A DNA stretch of 26,565 bases from Geobacter sp. (GCA_003857395.1 RPRC01000119.1:1-26565); one strand, 5' to 3'. Numbered from the stretch's first letter, positions 6,349 through 13,848 are shown. Made by a program: numbers and translations. The notes: generated from the letters alone by a model not told the origin.

Positions 6349-9287
6349 ACCCTGCCCGTTGCCATCAGTTGAAGGTGCCGCGCCAGATAGGCGAATTTAT
6401 AGAGATAGTTCAGGTTGCCCTCCGGAGTGACTTCCTGGCGCAGCATCGCTCCGAGGATGTCGGAATTATCGGCCAGGAGGAACTCCATCAGTGCCTTTCC
6501 ATCCTTGAAGATCACTATTACCTGGGGATCGGGAAGCTCTTCTTCGTCAACGTGGAGTTTGCCCTCCGCAAAAACGGCTGATACGGTGATTGACCGATCG
6601 ATGCTCCGAAAGAGGTACCGTCCCGCGAAACCCTCGATGTTCTTTCGATAGTCTTCATCAAAGAAAAAAACCATCTTCATCACATCGAGCAGGACTTCGA
6701 GAAATTCTTCCACAAGCTCGGAGGTGATACAGTCAATTAATTTTGCCAACGGAAGCGCAAGGGTACTGTTCATCATGTCCCCGGACAGCTTCTTCTTGTC
6801 GACCGGATCGCTGGCCGGCAGGCGGTCGCAATAGCCCGCCGGAAGCGGCAGGGCAGTTCCTGTCCGCGAATCATAGGCGGTCCTGGTGATGATCTCGTCT
6901 TTCATGGCATCGTTCAGGTCGCGGAAATAGGCGGAATAGCCGGAGACCCGGACCAGGAGATGCGGATGTCTGTCCGGATGCGCCTTGGCTTCCAGCAGCG
7001 TCTGGTAGGTCATGAGGTTGAATTGCACATGCAGTCCGCCGGCATCGAAATACGCCGCAACCGCTCCAGCCAGTCTTTCCAGATCATCCGCGGTTTCCAC
7101 CGGCACCATTTTCAGGTTAAAGGCCTCTCCTCCAGGGATGTGGAGGGGGTTGATCCGCGCCACCGACCGCATACAGCAGGTAAGGTCCGGCGCAGCCTGG
7201 GATACCGGAGTAATCCCGCTGGCAAAGGGAAGATGCGCTCTCCTGCCATTGGGCAGGGCACCGGCAAGCTTCCCCTGTCCGGCATGGTTGGTCATGGTCC
7301 AGAAGGCAGGGCGGTACCTCCCGCCGCGATAATTCACATAGCCTTGGTAGGCCTCGTAGAGGAAGGCCAGGAGTGCCGCGGAGTTTTTGACCGCGACCGG
7401 GTGATCGGTCCCGTATTTGGGCGCCTTGTTGGCAAGCCATAACCGGAGCGGTTCGTTCCCCGCGAAGTCGTCTTTCATCGCCGCGACAACCTGCGGGAGA
7501 GTGAAGCGGCCGTCAGTGAAAACCAGCTGCTCAATGGCGTTGAGAGAGTCGACGACATCAGCGAATCCAATATGGGTGGCGCCGGAGGCGTTGTAGAGCG
7601 CCCCGCCGAAAATAAGGTCCTTGCCGCTCTCCAGCGGTCCTTCGAAGAGCGCGGACAGCAGGGGGCTGGGAAGTTTTTCCTGATGCGTCCTGCCGAACTC
7701 CTCATTCAGCTGGACCGCCTGGCCGATAAGCCAGCCGAGTTGGGCATGAAAGGCACTGAGAAAATCGTCAAATGTCGTGAAGCTTTCCGGAGCGCCGGTC
7801 CTTGGCCCTATCTGCGAAGCGCCGGTAACCGGTCGCTTCCCGTTGAACAGTGCAAGCTCCAATGCGGACACCAGGTTGAGAAGGATTGAGCTGGAGGCAT
7901 CATAACTGCGGCCGGAGGCAGCGAGTTCGACACAACCGATGATGGCGTAGTCCCGGGCATGTTCGGTACTGACCCCCTGGTTCACCAGGGTGCGGATCGC
8001 TGCCGAATCGTTGTAGAAAGCGGGAACGCACTTGGTGATTGCCACCACTTCGGCCACCCTCTTCAGGTAATCCGGGGAGTTTTTTTCAGGGTGATAGCGG
8101 GCATTGACACTCGGATCGCGGGTTTGCAGCAGCTCGGTCACCTTCAGAATGACATAGGTAAGATCATTGACTGCATCCTCGCCCTGCCCGTCCACCCCGC
8201 CCACGGTCACGGCGGGTACGGTCCCGGCCCCGCCGAAGAGCTCTTCGGCAGTCTCCGGGACGAGATTGGTATTATCGTTGAGCTTCAACCAAAGGCATCC
8301 CACCAGCTCCAGCGCCTCCCCTACCGTCAGTGCACCACTGTCGATATCAGCGCGGTACCAAGGGTAGAGGATCTGGTCGAGCCTGCCGGGACTGATCGCC
8401 ATGTTGATACTCTCGGCATGGATCGCCACCTGCAGGATCCACAGGGAATTGACCGCCTCCCGGAAAGAGCGGGCCGGACCGGCCGGCACCTGTGCGCACA
8501 CCGCCGCCATCGCTTCCAGATTGCTTCTGCGGACCGGATTCGCTTCAGCCAGTGCCAGCTTCGCCGCACCGCGGCTGAGGTTTGCCGCGTAGGCCGTTAC
8601 CCCCTCCAAGGCGGTCCGCACGGAGCGATAAAAAATGGCCTGCTGCTTATCAACTTCACTGAGCAGCCCTTTCGCAACAATGGCTTGCTCACGGTGGAGC
8701 GCCTCGGCGATCAGATAATCCACGCCCCTTTCAAGCGCCACTCGATAACAGGGCACAGTATGGGAAAGGGCTCCGGCTTTGCCTGCCAGAAAAAACACCA
8801 GTTTCTCAAACAGCTTCATGCTGCCCGGATTGCCGGTGCGTCGACGCGTCGCCTCCAGAATGTTCTCCTCCAGCCAGAAGGGAAAGATCTCGAGGTTCAG
8901 TTCTTTCGCATCATCCGAATCAATGTTCAGCGGGTTCTTTTTCCGTGTGCTGATGGTTTCCAGCTCGGGCCAGATGGTGAGACCGGTCAGCTCGGGATAG
9001 GCCGGTGCACCGAAGGGCTTTGAAGTGGTGGTGCCGGCCAGCAGATTTCCGTCAAAGAATTGCGGCGATTTCCGGGAAAGGTACTCCTTCACCGCCTGCG
9101 CATACCGCAGCTGGATTGGCTCACCAGAGTTCTGGGTACTTTTCAGAGAACTCGTGACATACCTGGCCCGTTCGATACAAACCTGCGGCTTTTCCGTCAG
9201 GTTCCTGGTGAGTAGCTTGCTGAGAAGCGGAAGATTCGTGAGAGTAAATTCGGAGAGCCTCAAATCAGTCAGCAGAGTGTTTCCCAT
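6345..9287 (-). CDS. Glycyl radical enzyme (PFL-like, eliminase type) with a C-terminal SCP2-like extension
   Basis: 980 residues, against about 760-870 for most family members. The active-site loop is IIGCVEL (Cys452 thiyl radical site, Glu454 general base), the GCVE signature of dehydratase/lyase GREs rather than the Cys-Cys pair of pyruvate formate-lyase. The glycyl radical loop is LLVRVSGYSAYF (Gly783). In most family members the protein ends 20-30 residues after this loop. Here it runs on for about 170: a linker and helices (810-880), then a region (885-980) whose strand/helix pattern and PDPQVIVIFKDGKALMEF and GNLNYLYKFAYLARHLQL segments resemble an SCP2 sterol-carrier domain. The start at 9287 has GGGG eight bases upstream. 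The activase gene overlaps the stop. Substrate unknown; the extension hints at a hydrophobic one. No microcompartment or dehydrogenase genes lie nearby. Confidence 0.93.
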   Translation of the reverse strand: MGNTLLTDLRLSEFTLTNLPLLSKLLTRNLTEKPQVCIERARYVTSSLKSTQNSGEPIQLRYAQAVKEYLSRKSPQFFDGNLLAGTTTSKPFGAPAYPELTGLTIWPELETISTRKKNPLNIDSDDAKELNLEIFPFWLEENILEATRRRTGNPGSMKLFEKLVFFLAGKAGALSHTVPCYRVALERGVDYLIAEALHREQAIVAKGLLSEVDKQQAIFYRSVRTALEGVTAYAANLSRGAAKLALAEANPVRRSNLEAMAAVCAQVPAGPARSFREAVNSLWILQVAIHAESINMAISPGRLDQILYPWYRADIDSGALTVGEALELVGCLWLKLNDNTNLVPETAEELFGGAGTVPAVTVGGVDGQGEDAVNDLTYVILKVTELLQTRDPSVNARYHPEKNSPDYLKRVAEVVAITKCVPAFYNDSAAIRTLVNQGVSTEHARDYAIIGCVELAASGRSYDASSSILLNLVSALELALFNGKRPVTGASQIGPRTGAPESFTTFDDFLSAFHAQLGWLIGQAVQLNEEFGRTHQEKLPSPLLSALFEGPLESGKDLIFGGALYNASGATHIGFADVVDSLNAIEQLVFTDGRFTLPQVVAAMKDDFAGNEPLRLWLANKAPKYGTDHPVAVKNSAALLAFLYEAYQGYVNYRGGRYRPAFWTMTNHAGQGKLAGALPNGRRAHLPFASGITPVSQAAPDLTCCMRSVARINPLHIPGGEAFNLKMVPVETADDLERLAGAVAAYFDAGGLHVQFNLMTYQTLLEAKAHPDRHPHLLVRVSGYSAYFRDLNDAMKDEIITRTAYDSRTGTALPLPAGYCDRLPASDPVDKKKLSGDMMNSTLALPLAKLIDCITSELVEEFLEVLLDVMKMVFFFDEDYRKNIEGFAGRYLFRSIDRSITVSAVFAEGKLHVDEEELPDPQVIVIFKDGKALMEFLLADNSDILGAMLRQEVTPEGNLNYLYKFAYLARHLQLMATGRV

Positions 9288-9480
9288 CCTCTGATCCCCT
9301 TTCGATTACAAGCAGAAGCTTTCGCGCCGTGTGGAGCCGGCAAGATCCGGTGCTTATTTGTATTCGGCAGACAGGACTGAGCATGCTTTGACAGAAAATA
9401 AAACGACCCCGGATTACGATTTGAGGAGGAGAGGAAAAAGCATGTTGTCCCTGAATCCAAGTTCCAGGACCATCATGTAG

Positions 9481-9510
9481 TATTTACATAAGATTAATAT
9501 TTCAAGTCAA
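9481..9510 (-). promoter_or_regulatory. Candidate sigma70 promoter for the GRE operon
   Basis: On the minus strand TTGACT (9505-9510) is followed, 18 bases on, by TAAATA (9481-9486), about 190 bases upstream of the GRE start. The -35 match is good and the -10 match weak. The surrounding sequence is the most AT-rich in the gap, which fits promoter DNA. No other convincing pair was seen between 9288 and 9530. Confidence 0.3.
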
Positions 9511-9530
9511 TTATTTTAATCTTTGTTTCC

Positions 9531-9729
9531 ATCCGGAAACTCCGATAGAGAACTATCCCCTGTTGGGCTGGGGCTTTCTCGGAGTCTCTCGTACGGCTTT
9601 ATGGCAAGACAGCGAAAGCAAGGAAAGCGCTTGAATCCAGCGGGCAGCCCGTTCTGTGTCTCGGGTGGCGACCGATTACGAGAGGCTTCGAGGAAGTTCC
9701 AGTCCAGCCTCTGCCGAGACTTTCCGGAT
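9531..9729. repeat. 199-bp multi-hairpin palindromic element (MITE-like or structured RNA)
   Basis: The ends pair perfectly over 9 bp: ATCCGGAAA (9531-9539) with TTTCCGGAT (9721-9729). Directly inside the left arm, CTCCGA (9540-9545) pairs with TCGGAG (9579-9584), holding a CCCC/GGGG inner stem (9557-9560 with 9570-9573). Directly inside the right arm, GTCTCGG (9658-9664) pairs with CCGAGAC (9714-9720), and nested within it AGAGGC (9681-9686) with GCCTCT (9707-9712). A further CGGG-CAG-CCCG hairpin lies at 9641-9651. The result is a closed multibranch fold. The two ends also read as imperfect terminal inverted repeats, and the right-end sequence recurs at 12679-12696, which favours a non-autonomous mobile element. 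No convincing ORF and no reverse transcriptase nearby. Confidence 0.6.
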
Positions 9730-9883
9730 TAAAAACTATTTAGAGGTGATTTTGGGATGAGGGATTGTGGAGCCGGAGACAGATCCAATGATGGAGGGTA
9801 GTTACGGGCAGCACCTGAATGAAATTTTTTCGAACGGAAACAAAGAGCAGAAGCCCTCCCCCCGTTTTCGTGCAGAGAGTATC

Positions 9884-9910
9884 CGCGCAAGATGCTTCTC
9901 ACGTTGCGCG
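9884..9910 (-). terminator. Hairpin just downstream of the histidine kinase gene
   Basis: CGCGCAA (9884-9890) pairs with TTGCGCG (9904-9910), a 7-bp stem with a 13-base loop, 25 bases past the kinase stop codon. There is no clear T-run, so termination is a guess. The rest of 9730-9883 shows no gene or motif that I can support. Confidence 0.3.
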
Positions 9911-9935
9911 ACAAAAGAACCTGCCTCTTTTTCCT

Positions 9936-10928
9936 CTAACTCTCGGTCTCCTCATCTTTAAAAAGCGGCAAACAGATGCGGAACGTCGATCCCTCACCCA
10001 GTCGGCTGTTAACGTAGATACGGCCGTTATGCTGCTGGACTACCCCGAATACCGTGGCGAGTCCAAGGCCCGTCCCTTTCGCTTCCCTCTTGGTGGTAAA
10101 ATTGGGCTCAAAAAGCCGCAATTTTGTCTTTTCATCCATTCCATGTCCTGTATCGGAAATGGAAAAATAGGCATACGGTCCGATATGTACATGACTGTGC
10201 ATACCTTCAATTTTACAGGCCGCGCGGGTAATGCCCGTTTTCACCACCAATGAACCTCCTTGCGGCATGGCGTCACTGGCGTTGGTTACGAGGTTCATAA
10301 GTGTCTGCTCTATCTGGCTTGATACCGCCAGGACAGGGAGAGCTTCGCCACACAACTCCGTCGTGAGTTCAATAGTATTGCCGATCAAACTTTTCAGAAA
10401 AGAGACGATATTCATGACGACATCGTTCAAATCAACCAAGTCTGGGCTGACGGAATCCTTCCTGACGAATGATAAGAGATGTTGCGTCAGGTTCGTCGCT
10501 TTTTGGGAGAGGGTTGTCACCTGGGCGGCATAGAAGCAGGCCTTGGCATCATCTTTCAACCTGGGCTGCAAAAGAGTCTGATAGCCGATAATCGCCGTGA
10601 GGATATTATTGAAGTCGTGAGCAATCCCACAGGCAAATCGGCCAACCGCCGCCATCTTCTGGACTTGAAGTGTTGCAGGGTTGAACAGTTTCCGGTCGGA
10701 TGTGCGACAGGCTATACCCACACATCCGAGCAACCTTCTATTCTCGCAGAAACTTTCTTTGTCCGGAAACAGGCTCTCTCCGCTTTTTCGAGTACTTACG
10801 TTTTTTACTACGAAACAGGGACTGATATTTATGTGTCCAGAAGAACTCAACTCCGCCCCCACCAGGAGATCATTGTTGTTAGAAGCCCATGCGCCTTCAG
10901 CCATCTTCCTCTTTTTTATATTTTTCAT
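9936..10928 (-). CDS. Soluble sensor histidine kinase (HisKA + HATPase_c)
   Basis: 330 residues. The ATG at 10928 has GAGG five bases upstream. The N-terminal 85 residues have no membrane segment and no clear sensor fold; a degenerate PAS is possible. HisKA: ACGIAHDFNNIL with phospho-acceptor His104, the H-box style of NtrB/hybrid-kinase relatives. ATP-binding boxes: N-box around Asn216 (LMNLVTNASDAM), G1 DTGHG (259-263), F-box FEPNFTT, G2 GTGLGL (285-290). All catalytic elements are intact. It lies 162 bases downstream of a response regulator gene on the same strand and is presumably its partner. Being cytoplasmic, it must sense an internal signal or a protein partner. Confidence 0.9.
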   Translation of the reverse strand: MKNIKKRKMAEGAWASNNNDLLVGAELSSSGHINISPCFVVKNVSTRKSGESLFPDKESFCENRRLLGCVGIACRTSDRKLFNPATLQVQKMAAVGRFACGIAHDFNNILTAIIGYQTLLQPRLKDDAKACFYAAQVTTLSQKATNLTQHLLSFVRKDSVSPDLVDLNDVVMNIVSFLKSLIGNTIELTTELCGEALPVLAVSSQIEQTLMNLVTNASDAMPQGGSLVVKTGITRAACKIEGMHSHVHIGPYAYFSISDTGHGMDEKTKLRLFEPNFTTKREAKGTGLGLATVFGVVQQHNGRIYVNSRLGEGSTFRICLPLFKDEETES

Positions 10929-11090
10929 GATTGCCTCGACTCCCTTTTCCAGAAAAGGAACTGCCGAATATTACCGCTGATGTCCCATTGATTCCACTCG
11001 CTGCTTCGCCTCTTCCGCTCAAATAGTACCAGACAATGTTCGAGCAATTTGCCACAGATTTTTGAAATCCAAGCAGTGATGATGTAAAGT

Positions 11091-11744
11091 TTAATCGAGG
11101 GTAGTCAGTCCTTCGCGGATGGCGAATTTTGTTAATTCCGCGACACTGCAAAGTTTCAGTTTTTTCATAATATGCAGACGGTGGGTATCCACTGTCTTTG
11201 GGCTCAAGTCGAGAACGAAGGCAATTTCCTTCGCGCTCTTACCCTCAGCAATGAGCTGCAGGATTTCCTTTTCACGGGGAGAAATGAGCGAAAAACCGGC
11301 TGGTATGATTTTTTCACTCAGATCCATGTAATTCGTTAGAATAGTTCCCGTTATCTGGGGACTGAAATAGTTTTCATCCGCGGCGATGGCCCGTACCGCC
11401 CTTGCCAGTTCTTCAAGTGCACAGCACGACTTCATGATGAAGCCCCGTGCCCCCGCTTTCAACGCTTCCACTATCAGGTGACTGTCGGAGTGTCCAGAAA
11501 AAATCAGTACCTTTGTACTGGGAAATTCGGCAACTATCCGGCGGGTGGCCTCAATGCCGTTCATTTCCGGCATGACCAAATCCATCAGCACGACATCGGG
11601 CAGAAGTTCGTTAATAATCTTAAGCGCCTCCCGTCCATTATTCGCCTCCGCTACAACCTCTATATCCGGATAGTTCCCCAAGGAAAAACGGAGAGCTTCC
11701 CGAATTATCCTGTGATCTTCGACTAACAGCAGCCTTGTGGACAC
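11091..11744 (-). CDS. NarL/FixJ-family response regulator (receiver + LuxR-type HTH)
   Basis: 217 residues from a GTG at 11744, which has GGAGG nine bases upstream and puts the receiver strand RLLLVEDH at the N-terminus as is normal. An ATG at 11831 in the same frame falls inside the predicted promoter. Receiver domain: acidic pocket Glu9/Asp10, phospho-acceptor Asp55 in LMDLVMPEMNG, conserved Lys105. The LuxR-type helix-turn-helix follows (SPREKEILQLIAEGKSAKEI, about 154-200, then KTVDTH). A DNA-binding transcription factor activated by phosphorylation. It precedes the soluble kinase gene, and the GRE operon lies farther on in the same direction, so GRE control is possible but not shown. 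Confidence 0.93.
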   Translation of the reverse strand: MSTRLLLVEDHRIIREALRFSLGNYPDIEVVAEANNGREALKIINELLPDVVLMDLVMPEMNGIEATRRIVAEFPSTKVLIFSGHSDSHLIVEALKAGARGFIMKSCCALEELARAVRAIAADENYFSPQITGTILTNYMDLSEKIIPAGFSLISPREKEILQLIAEGKSAKEIAFVLDLSPKTVDTHRLHIMKKLKLCSVAELTKFAIREGLTTLD

Positions 11745-11819
11745 TCGAGATTCCCTCCTCACAACGGATACAGATTTATCGCTCCCAGTGTTTATTTTGA
11801 ACCAAATAATAATACAAAT

Positions 11820-11847
11820 AACATATACCATTTCTAACCACTGTCAA
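11820..11847 (-). promoter_or_regulatory. Sigma70-type promoter of the response regulator-kinase operon
   Basis: On the minus strand TTGACA (11842-11847, perfect -35) is followed by a 16-base spacer and TATGTT (11820-11825, 4 of 6 matches to the -10). Transcription would begin near 11813, leaving a leader of about 70 bases before the GTG start at 11744. The placement argues against using the upstream ATG at 11831. Confidence 0.55.
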
Positions 11848-12043
11848 CACTGCTTCATAAAACGGCATGGTAAGTATTTTTCACAGCACTTATCAGGAAA
11901 ATGATGATTCAGCCAACCTCCAAGATGCCGAAACATACCAGTAAGGTCGGATAATCAGCGCACGAGCTATGGCGCATTTCACAATCCTGCCGTGAAAGCG
12001 GATCGTACAGAGAAAACCGGTGAAGACTACCAGGAGGGTAGAG

Positions 12044-12127
12044 ATGAGGCGGACAGGGAAAATTATCGCAGGAGAACTTTCACGAACCTATATTTCCAGG
12101 CTCATTTCTGCGTATGCACTCGTATAA
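12044..12127 (+). CDS. Possible 27-residue leader peptide or microprotein
   Basis: The ATG at 12044 is preceded by AGGAGG with a six-base spacer, one of the strongest ribosome binding sites in the window. The frame ends at TAA 12125-12127. The peptide is basic at the start and hydrophobic at the end. It lies 48 bases upstream of the 74-residue ORF and could be its leader. A different open frame also crosses this stretch, so only the ribosome binding site supports the call. Confidence 0.3.
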   Translation: MRRTGKIIAGELSRTYISRLISAYALV

Positions 12128-12175
12128 AATCGGGGCTTGTCGATATTTTCAGCGTAGAACAGGAAGGTGACCATT

Positions 12176-12400
12176 ATGGAAGAACAAGCACAGCAAAAAA
12201 AAGATACAGCCAGCAGAGACAATGTAAAAGCTAATCCGATGCTGGTGACCATTCTCAAGACAAAGCTATTGCTGCAGGGAGTAGCTCCTTCCACGTTACA
12301 GGGCCTGTCCACTGACGACCCCTTGATTATCGAAAAATACACTGCACTGCTGAAAGCGTCTGCGGAAAGTCGTCAAAATAAAGAAACTCTTCCAGGATAA
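12176..12400 (+). CDS. Small hypothetical protein, 74 residues
   Basis: The ATG at 12176 has AGGAAGG eight bases upstream; an in-frame GTG at 12167 would leave no room for that site. The protein is hydrophilic and mostly helical, with a charged N-terminus (MEEQAQQKKD), a central amphipathic stretch (LVTILKTKLLLQGV) and a polar tail. It has no Cys, signal peptide or membrane segment. I do not recognise it. It is divergent from the response regulator operon, with 431 bases between the two starts, and no terminator is evident before the repeat at 12518. Confidence 0.5.
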   Translation: MEEQAQQKKDTASRDNVKANPMLVTILKTKLLLQGVAPSTLQGLSTDDPLIIEKYTALLKASAESRQNKETLPG

Positions 12401-12517
12401 TAGGGAGATTCTGAGATTGATCGCAGGGTAGCAAAAAAGGAAAAGGACCTCAGTAGCCCTTTCCCGGCAAATCCTGTTTGCCGGACAAACTCAACCCTCA
12501 GCTTGCAACAGAGACCT

Positions 12518-12633
12518 TATTACTCCGGCAATTAAACAGTACAACCCTGATGTAGGGGCGCTGCTTGCCGCGCCCCAATTGGGCAGGGCAAGCACTGCCC
12601 CTACCATTGATATGTTTAATTGCCGTCGTAATA
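12518..12633. repeat. 116-bp palindromic (MITE-like) element, copy B (inverted relative to copy A)
   Basis: Reverse-complement copy of 5331-5446, identical at 114 of 116 positions by eye, with the same terminal inverted repeats (TATTACTCCGGCAATTAAAC at the left). It sits between the convergent 74-residue ORF and the HNH gene, where its strong fold may also act as a transcription barrier. The rest of the gap (12401-12517, 12634-12678, 12697-12763) shows no gene. Confidence 0.85.
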
Positions 12634-12678
12634 TCAACTGTCGCAGCAACAAGATAACTCTTCTGATTTATTTCTGTA

Positions 12679-12696
12679 TATCCGGAAATTCTCGGC
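12679..12696 (+). repeat. Solo end matching the 199-bp element terminus
   Basis: ATCCGGAAATTCTCGGCA matches the reverse complement of the right end of the 199-bp element (9712-9729) at 17 of 18 positions. No opposing end was found on either side, so this is a decayed copy, a shared binding site or a solo terminus. Confidence 0.5.
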
Positions 12697-12763
12697 AAAG
12701 AGCTATGACAAAAGAATGACTGAGCCTGACCACTTCTCCCCACTCAAGTCACCAGCGTTCTGC

Positions 12764-13156
12764 TTAAGGTTTCTTCTTCGATTCTTTCAGCAGCCCCTGC
12801 AGCGCCGCAAAGGGTGAATGAACCAGCGAAGGGCGGCTTTCTCCCGCGGAAGACTCGACCTGACCACGGGCATCCTGCACATCGCGGGTATGCTCATGAT
12901 CATGACAGTAGAGGCAAAGCAGCTCCCAGTTGCTGCCATTGGGAGGATTGTTGTCGTGGTTGTGGTCTTTGTGGTGCACCGTGAGCTCACGAAGCTTTTT
13001 GCCCTCGAATTCGCGGCCGCAGCGACCACAAACAGTTGGAAATAGTTTCAGCGCCTGTTCCCGGTACCCTGCCTGGCGCTCCTGCTGCTCCCGGCGCATT
13101 CCGGCGACCATGCGATCTCGTTGTTCAACATCTTTGTCATGTGTAGAATCAGTCAT
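12764..13156 (-). CDS. yajD: YajD-family HNH nuclease-like protein
   Basis: 130 residues from the ATG at 13156 (GAGGAG just upstream; the frame extends to 13243 but the extra residues are not family-like). It resembles E. coli YajD: GYREQALKLFP, a zinc pair CGRC (43, 46), LRELTVHH (His61/62), NGSNWELLCLYC (second zinc pair 81, 84) and HDHEH, ending in a PFAALQ-type tail. The HNH fold with structural zinc suggests nuclease activity; the biological role of the family is not established. The N-terminal 28 residues are charged and longer than in E. coli. It runs convergent to the plus-strand small ORFs. Confidence 0.93.
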   Translation of the reverse strand: MTDSTHDKDVEQRDRMVAGMRREQQERQAGYREQALKLFPTVCGRCGREFEGKKLRELTVHHKDHNHDNNPPNGSNWELLCLYCHDHEHTRDVQDARGQVESSAGESRPSLVHSPFAALQGLLKESKKKP

Positions 13157-13590
13157 AGGCTCCTCTTTGACATATGAATCTATCGTCTCGCTCGGTCTTC
13201 TGCGTCCTGCCCAATTAGCTCTGTCTCTGTCATCAACGTGCATACGTTACCAGCGTCCCCAAAAGCTCAAAGTGGGAACCTGCCCGGACCATCGAAAGAC
13301 TCCCGGACGAAAAACCCCGTGAACAGAAAATCAAGAGTGGTAATACTATTGTTACACAGCTCCTTGAGAGAGCATACTATCTGCTCCAAGACATGCACAT
13401 TCAGACCGCCCAGTTCAGCAGTCGAGGTAGCAACAGAGGTCCGGTTATTTTTAAAATGAGGGTTTAGATACTTGGCCGCTTTCCTTATTGCCGGGACAGC
13501 AACCAGCTGGACAACGACACGTGTTGTAAGATTGTTGAATAAATCTGCCGGTACATCAAGCAAAAATGGAAATGCAGTTGATTTCGCGAC
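13157..13590. other. Gene-poor stretch between yajD and cydDC
   Basis: No gene can be supported here. A minus-strand frame (13267-13563) would need a TTG start with no ribosome binding site and resembles nothing I know. Base composition is AT-richer than in cydDC, consistent with intergenic or decayed sequence. Confidence 0.4.
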
Positions 13591-13848
13591 TTATTTTTTA
13601 TTATCGCCCCCTTCTTCTCGCTTCTGCGCACCGAATTCTGACCCGCAGGATGCGCCACAACATACTTCAGTGCGCGTTACACCCAATGCCTCTGCAATAA
13701 CTTCAGCGCGGTATCCCTCCCTGCGAGCGGCAAAAGTACAATTCCCTTCTGTGACAAATTCTGTAACCATATCATCCGCAAAGTAGTGCTCGCGACCGCT
13801 GTGGTAACAACACTGGCAGGAACAGCAGCCCTGTTCAATTACCCGCAC
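13591..13848 (-). CDS. Possible Cys-rich small protein with an HTH-like segment
   Basis: 85 residues if read from the GTG at 13848; the frame is open up to 14019, but that part is Pro/Ser-rich and overlaps the cydD start. Visible features are a Cys cluster (GCCSCQCC), then an HTH-like segment (REGYRAEVIAEALGVTRTEV) and a second cluster CCGASC, a metal-binding look. No convincing ribosome binding site precedes any start, so it may be a remnant. The patterned cysteines and the helix-turn-helix look are what keep it on the list. It is divergent from cydD. Confidence 0.35.
   Translation of the reverse strand: MRVIEQGCCSCQCCYHSGREHYFADDMVTEFVTEGNCTFAARREGYRAEVIAEALGVTRTEVCCGASCGSEFGAQKREEGGDNKK

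Noticed and set aside
9340..9355. Sigma54-like promoter on the minus strand upstream of the GRE gene (GCAC ... TTGC)
   Set aside because: The spacing between the -24-like and -12-like parts is one base too long, and the -24 GG is AG.
9531..9729. Retron-type non-coding RNA (paired ends, internal hairpins)
   Set aside because: No reverse transcriptase gene occurs next to it or anywhere in the window.
11745..11831. Upstream ATG start for the response regulator
   Set aside because: It lies within the predicted promoter, encodes an atypical hydrophobic lead, and the GTG at 11744 has a better ribosome binding site.
13267..13563. Minus-strand 98-codon frame
   Set aside because: Needs a TTG start with no ribosome binding site; composition and sequence do not suggest a real protein.
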